Assembly: GCA_003531115.1 (NCBI GenBank)
Contig: DQHT01000006.1
Span: 2,655-10,089, forward strand
Direction: 5' to 3'
From: Bacteroidota bacterium
Lineage (GTDB): Bacteria > Bacteroidota > Bacteroidia > UBA8524
DNA length: 7,435 bases
Position 1 is the first letter of the stretch; the number at the start of each line of letters is the position of its first letter. This document shows, piece after piece, positions 6,093 through 7,435 of the stretch. Under the pieces are notes generated by a model. The model made no database searches and was not told where the DNA came from. It worked only from the letters and a program-made list of their open reading frames with translations. Both the position numbers and the translations under genes were made by a program.

Positions 6093-6670
6093 CGGCTCCG
6101 CTCCTGCAAAACCCAATACAATCCTTTGGCATTCGATACCAGCCGGTCGGAGAGCAACTGAATGACGATATGCTCCGAAAAGGCGAATACGCTCCAGGTC
6201 CACATGAGCCAAAAATAGACGGGAGGAACTCCGAAACTAAAAAGCAGAAAGAAAAAGAAACCCTGCAAATAGCCGCCAACCTTCCAGCTATACAAATGCA
6301 TGCTGGGAAATTTCCTGAATTTGATCAGCGCCAGAATAATGGCACTAAAAAACAGGGCGACCATAAATACAAAAGCATAAAAATAAGGACTCAACTCCTC
6401 CATCTTAAAATAAAAGATGCCGCCAAAAGCCACGATGTAGGTCCCGTTATCGGCTATAGAATCAAGCCTGGCTCCGATCTCGGAAGTTTGATTCAACATC
6501 CTGGCCAACATTCCATCCAAAACATCCGTAACCAGGTTGATGCACAACATCCAGGCAAAAATTGTTTCCTCATTTATGAAAAGCAGATGCAGGATAATGG
6601 GAAAGGTTACAATACGGTATAATGACAAAATATTCGGGATCGTCAGGGGTATTTTGCTTATTTGTGCCAT
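6089..6670 (-). CDS. CDP-alcohol phosphatidyltransferase family protein
   Basis: This 193-aa inner-membrane enzyme carries the complete family signature D-x2-D-G-x2-A-R-x8-G-x3-D-x3-D: Asp49, Asp52-Gly53, Ala56-Arg57, Gly66, Asp70, Asp74. These residues bind CDP and divalent metal and transfer a phosphatidyl group from CDP-diacylglycerol to an alcohol. The N-terminal IPNILSLYRI (11-20) is also typical, and about six hydrophobic helices are predicted. The acceptor could be glycerol-3-phosphate (PgsA-like) or inositol-phosphate-like; sequence alone does not decide. I chose the ATG at 6670-6668. A longer frame from TTG 6703-6701 is unlikely, because that TTG is the end of a perfect -7 box. The gene is divergent from the methyltransferase and convergent with the hydrolase. 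Confidence 0.9.
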   Translation of the reverse strand: MAQISKIPLTIPNILSLYRIVTFPIILHLLFINEETIFAWMLCINLVTDVLDGMLARMLNQTSEIGARLDSIADNGTYIVAFGGIFYFKMEELSPYFYAFVFMVALFFSAIILALIKFRKFPSMHLYSWKVGGYLQGFFFFLLFSFGVPPVYFWLMWTWSVFAFSEHIVIQLLSDRLVSNAKGLYWVLQERSR

Positions 6671-6700
6671 AGTTCCTCGGAAATAGTTTCTCGCTTTGTT

Positions 6701-6708
6701 CAAATATA
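6701..6708 (-). promoter_or_regulatory. Perfect -7 box for the CDP-alcohol transferase gene
   Basis: On the - strand this reads TATATTTG, an exact TAnnTTTG match, ending 30 bp before the ATG at 6670. It supports the shorter start of the gene. A clear -33 TTTG is not seen at the expected 19-bp distance. Confidence 0.6.
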
Positions 6709-6723
6709 CCGTACTTACAGCAT

Positions 6724-7308
6724 ATGAATCGGGATGAAATCTTGGTGATCGTTTGCCTGTGGATTATCGTGTTTTCGGGAGTCTTTGTTAATATTACCCG
6801 CAGGGCAGCACCCCATAGCGGTAAAGAAAACAGCCTGATCTGGTTCCGTATTTTGTCGCCCCTGGCTTTGATCCTGAGCATGGTTTTTTATTATTCCGAA
6901 ATCGGGAATATTGTGTCATTCATGGGGCGAGAGGGCAGAAAATTTTCTGCCCCTACGGTGATTGGAATCGTTTTGTTTGTTATGGGAATGGCGCTACGCT
7001 GGACGGCCATCCTGTCGTTGGGAAAATCGTTTACCGTGCAGGTGGCTGTTAAACCGGATCAACGGCTTAAAACAAACGGGGTTTATCGGTATATCCGGCA
7101 CCCGAGCTATACGGGATTATTGCTTTATTATTTCGGGTTGGGACTGCTCCAACACAATTGGATCAGCATCCTGATCCTCTTGATACTGCCGCTGATCGCC
7201 ATTTTGAATCGTATTGCCTTTGAAGAAAACCTACTGAGCGAGCATTTTGGGCGAGACTATACCAACTACACGGGCAAAAGCAAAAAATTATTCCCCTGGT
7301 TGTATTAA
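6724..7308 (+). CDS. ICMT/PEMT-like integral-membrane methyltransferase
   Basis: This 194-aa protein has about five hydrophobic segments (roughly 5-23, 41-57, 79-97, 130-141, 146-163). The C-terminal SAM-binding signature of the isoprenylcysteine carboxyl methyltransferase / phospholipid methyltransferase group is present: NGVYRYIRHPSYTG (118-131), then AFEENLLSEHFGRDYTNYTG (165-184) with the paired glutamates. Bacterial members methylate lipids or other small membrane substrates rather than prenylated proteins; the substrate here is unknown. The divergent CDP-alcohol transferase gene (53-bp gap) makes a lipid role plausible, but this is only inference. Residues 70-77 (EGRKFSAP) are encoded by the 20-bp palindrome at 6933-6952, in the loop before the third membrane segment. 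The stop shares TTAA with a convergent gene. Confidence 0.88.
   Translation: MNRDEILVIVCLWIIVFSGVFVNITRRAAPHSGKENSLIWFRILSPLALILSMVFYYSEIGNIVSFMGREGRKFSAPTVIGIVLFVMGMALRWTAILSLGKSFTVQVAVKPDQRLKTNGVYRYIRHPSYTGLLLYYFGLGLLQHNWISILILLILPLIAILNRIAFEENLLSEHFGRDYTNYTGKSKKLFPWLY
6933..6952. repeat. 20-bp perfect palindrome, copy 2 (inside methyltransferase gene)
   Basis: This is identical over all 20 bases to the palindrome at 896-915 (GGGCAGAAAATTTTCTGCCC). It is read in frame as EGRKFSAP, between hydrophobic segments 2 and 3 of the methyltransferase. The flanks of the two copies differ, so the shared unit is the palindrome itself. Confidence 0.9.
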
Positions 7309-7435
7309 ACAGCTTTTTTGATCTTCATGCGGTAAAGCAAAAAGGAAAGTCCGGCGTGGAGTGTAAAGGACAATACAAACAGATAAATACTGTGCAAGCC
7401 GGTGAGTTCATACAGCCAGGCGGCAAAAATGGTGA
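7305..7435 (-). CDS. C-terminal end of a membrane protein, possibly MFS transporter
   Basis: The last 42 codons of a - strand gene are visible, running off the right edge and ending in TAA (7307-7305). The sequence contains a probable final transmembrane helix (GLHSIYLFVLSFTLHAGLSF, then LLYRM) followed by a short basic tail KIKKAV. The preceding AAWLYELTGLHSIYLF resembles the last loop and helix of major facilitator superfamily transporters ('G.(W/L)(L/I)Y(E/D)..G'). That match is short, so the family is tentative. The stop overlaps the methyltransferase stop in TTAA. Confidence 0.65.
   Translation of the reverse strand, partial: TIFAAWLYELTGLHSIYLFVLSFTLHAGLSFLLYRMKIKKAV

Noticed and set aside
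6089..7308. A dedicated lipid-modification cluster made of phosphatidyltransferase and methyltransferase
   Set aside because: The two genes are divergent, not an operon, and both families are common and broad. Neighbourhood alone does not establish a pathway.

Overview
The window looks like ordinary chromosome of a Bacteroidota bacterium, possibly near Saprospirales or Flavobacteriales. The evidence is the promoter style (TAnnTTTG -7 boxes such as TATATTTG and TATTTTTG, usually close to the start codon), little sign of Shine-Dalgarno sequences, moderate GC with A/T-rich gaps, and several secreted or barrel proteins of types I associate with this phylum. The species cannot be fixed from sequence alone. 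I see no tRNA, rRNA, CRISPR array, insertion sequence, phage gene or origin.

Left part (1-2958), all on +: the 3' end of a large TPR-like hypothetical protein with a DCHDCDH motif; a 20-bp perfect palindrome in the gap; pdhB (pyruvate dehydrogenase E1 beta) behind a Bacteroidota-type promoter; and a predicted outer-membrane beta-barrel protein whose TTG start overlaps the pdhB stop. A strong UUCG-loop terminator ends this unit and runs into the 3' end of the next, convergent gene.

Middle (2948-6092): an EamA/DMT-family exporter on -; a divergent promoter region with a 14-bp palindrome; then a + series made of a small antitoxin-like protein with no visible toxin, a secreted protein with a TonB-C-like N-terminal half, a small secreted protein of unknown function, and a membrane-anchored alpha/beta hydrolase with a complete Ser-Asp-His triad.

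Right part (6089-7435): a CDP-alcohol phosphatidyltransferase on -, convergent with the hydrolase; a divergent ICMT/PEMT-like integral-membrane methyltransferase on +; and the 3' end of a membrane protein on -, possibly an MFS transporter. Both convergent junctions here are the same 4-bp TTAA, in which the two stop codons overlap.

The most notable structure is the exact 20-bp palindrome GGGCAGAAAATTTTCTGCCC. It occurs once between genes (896-915) and once in frame inside the methyltransferase gene (6933-6952). This suggests a dispersed palindromic element that can sit inside coding sequence. I found no convincing new multi-gene defence or biosynthetic system.
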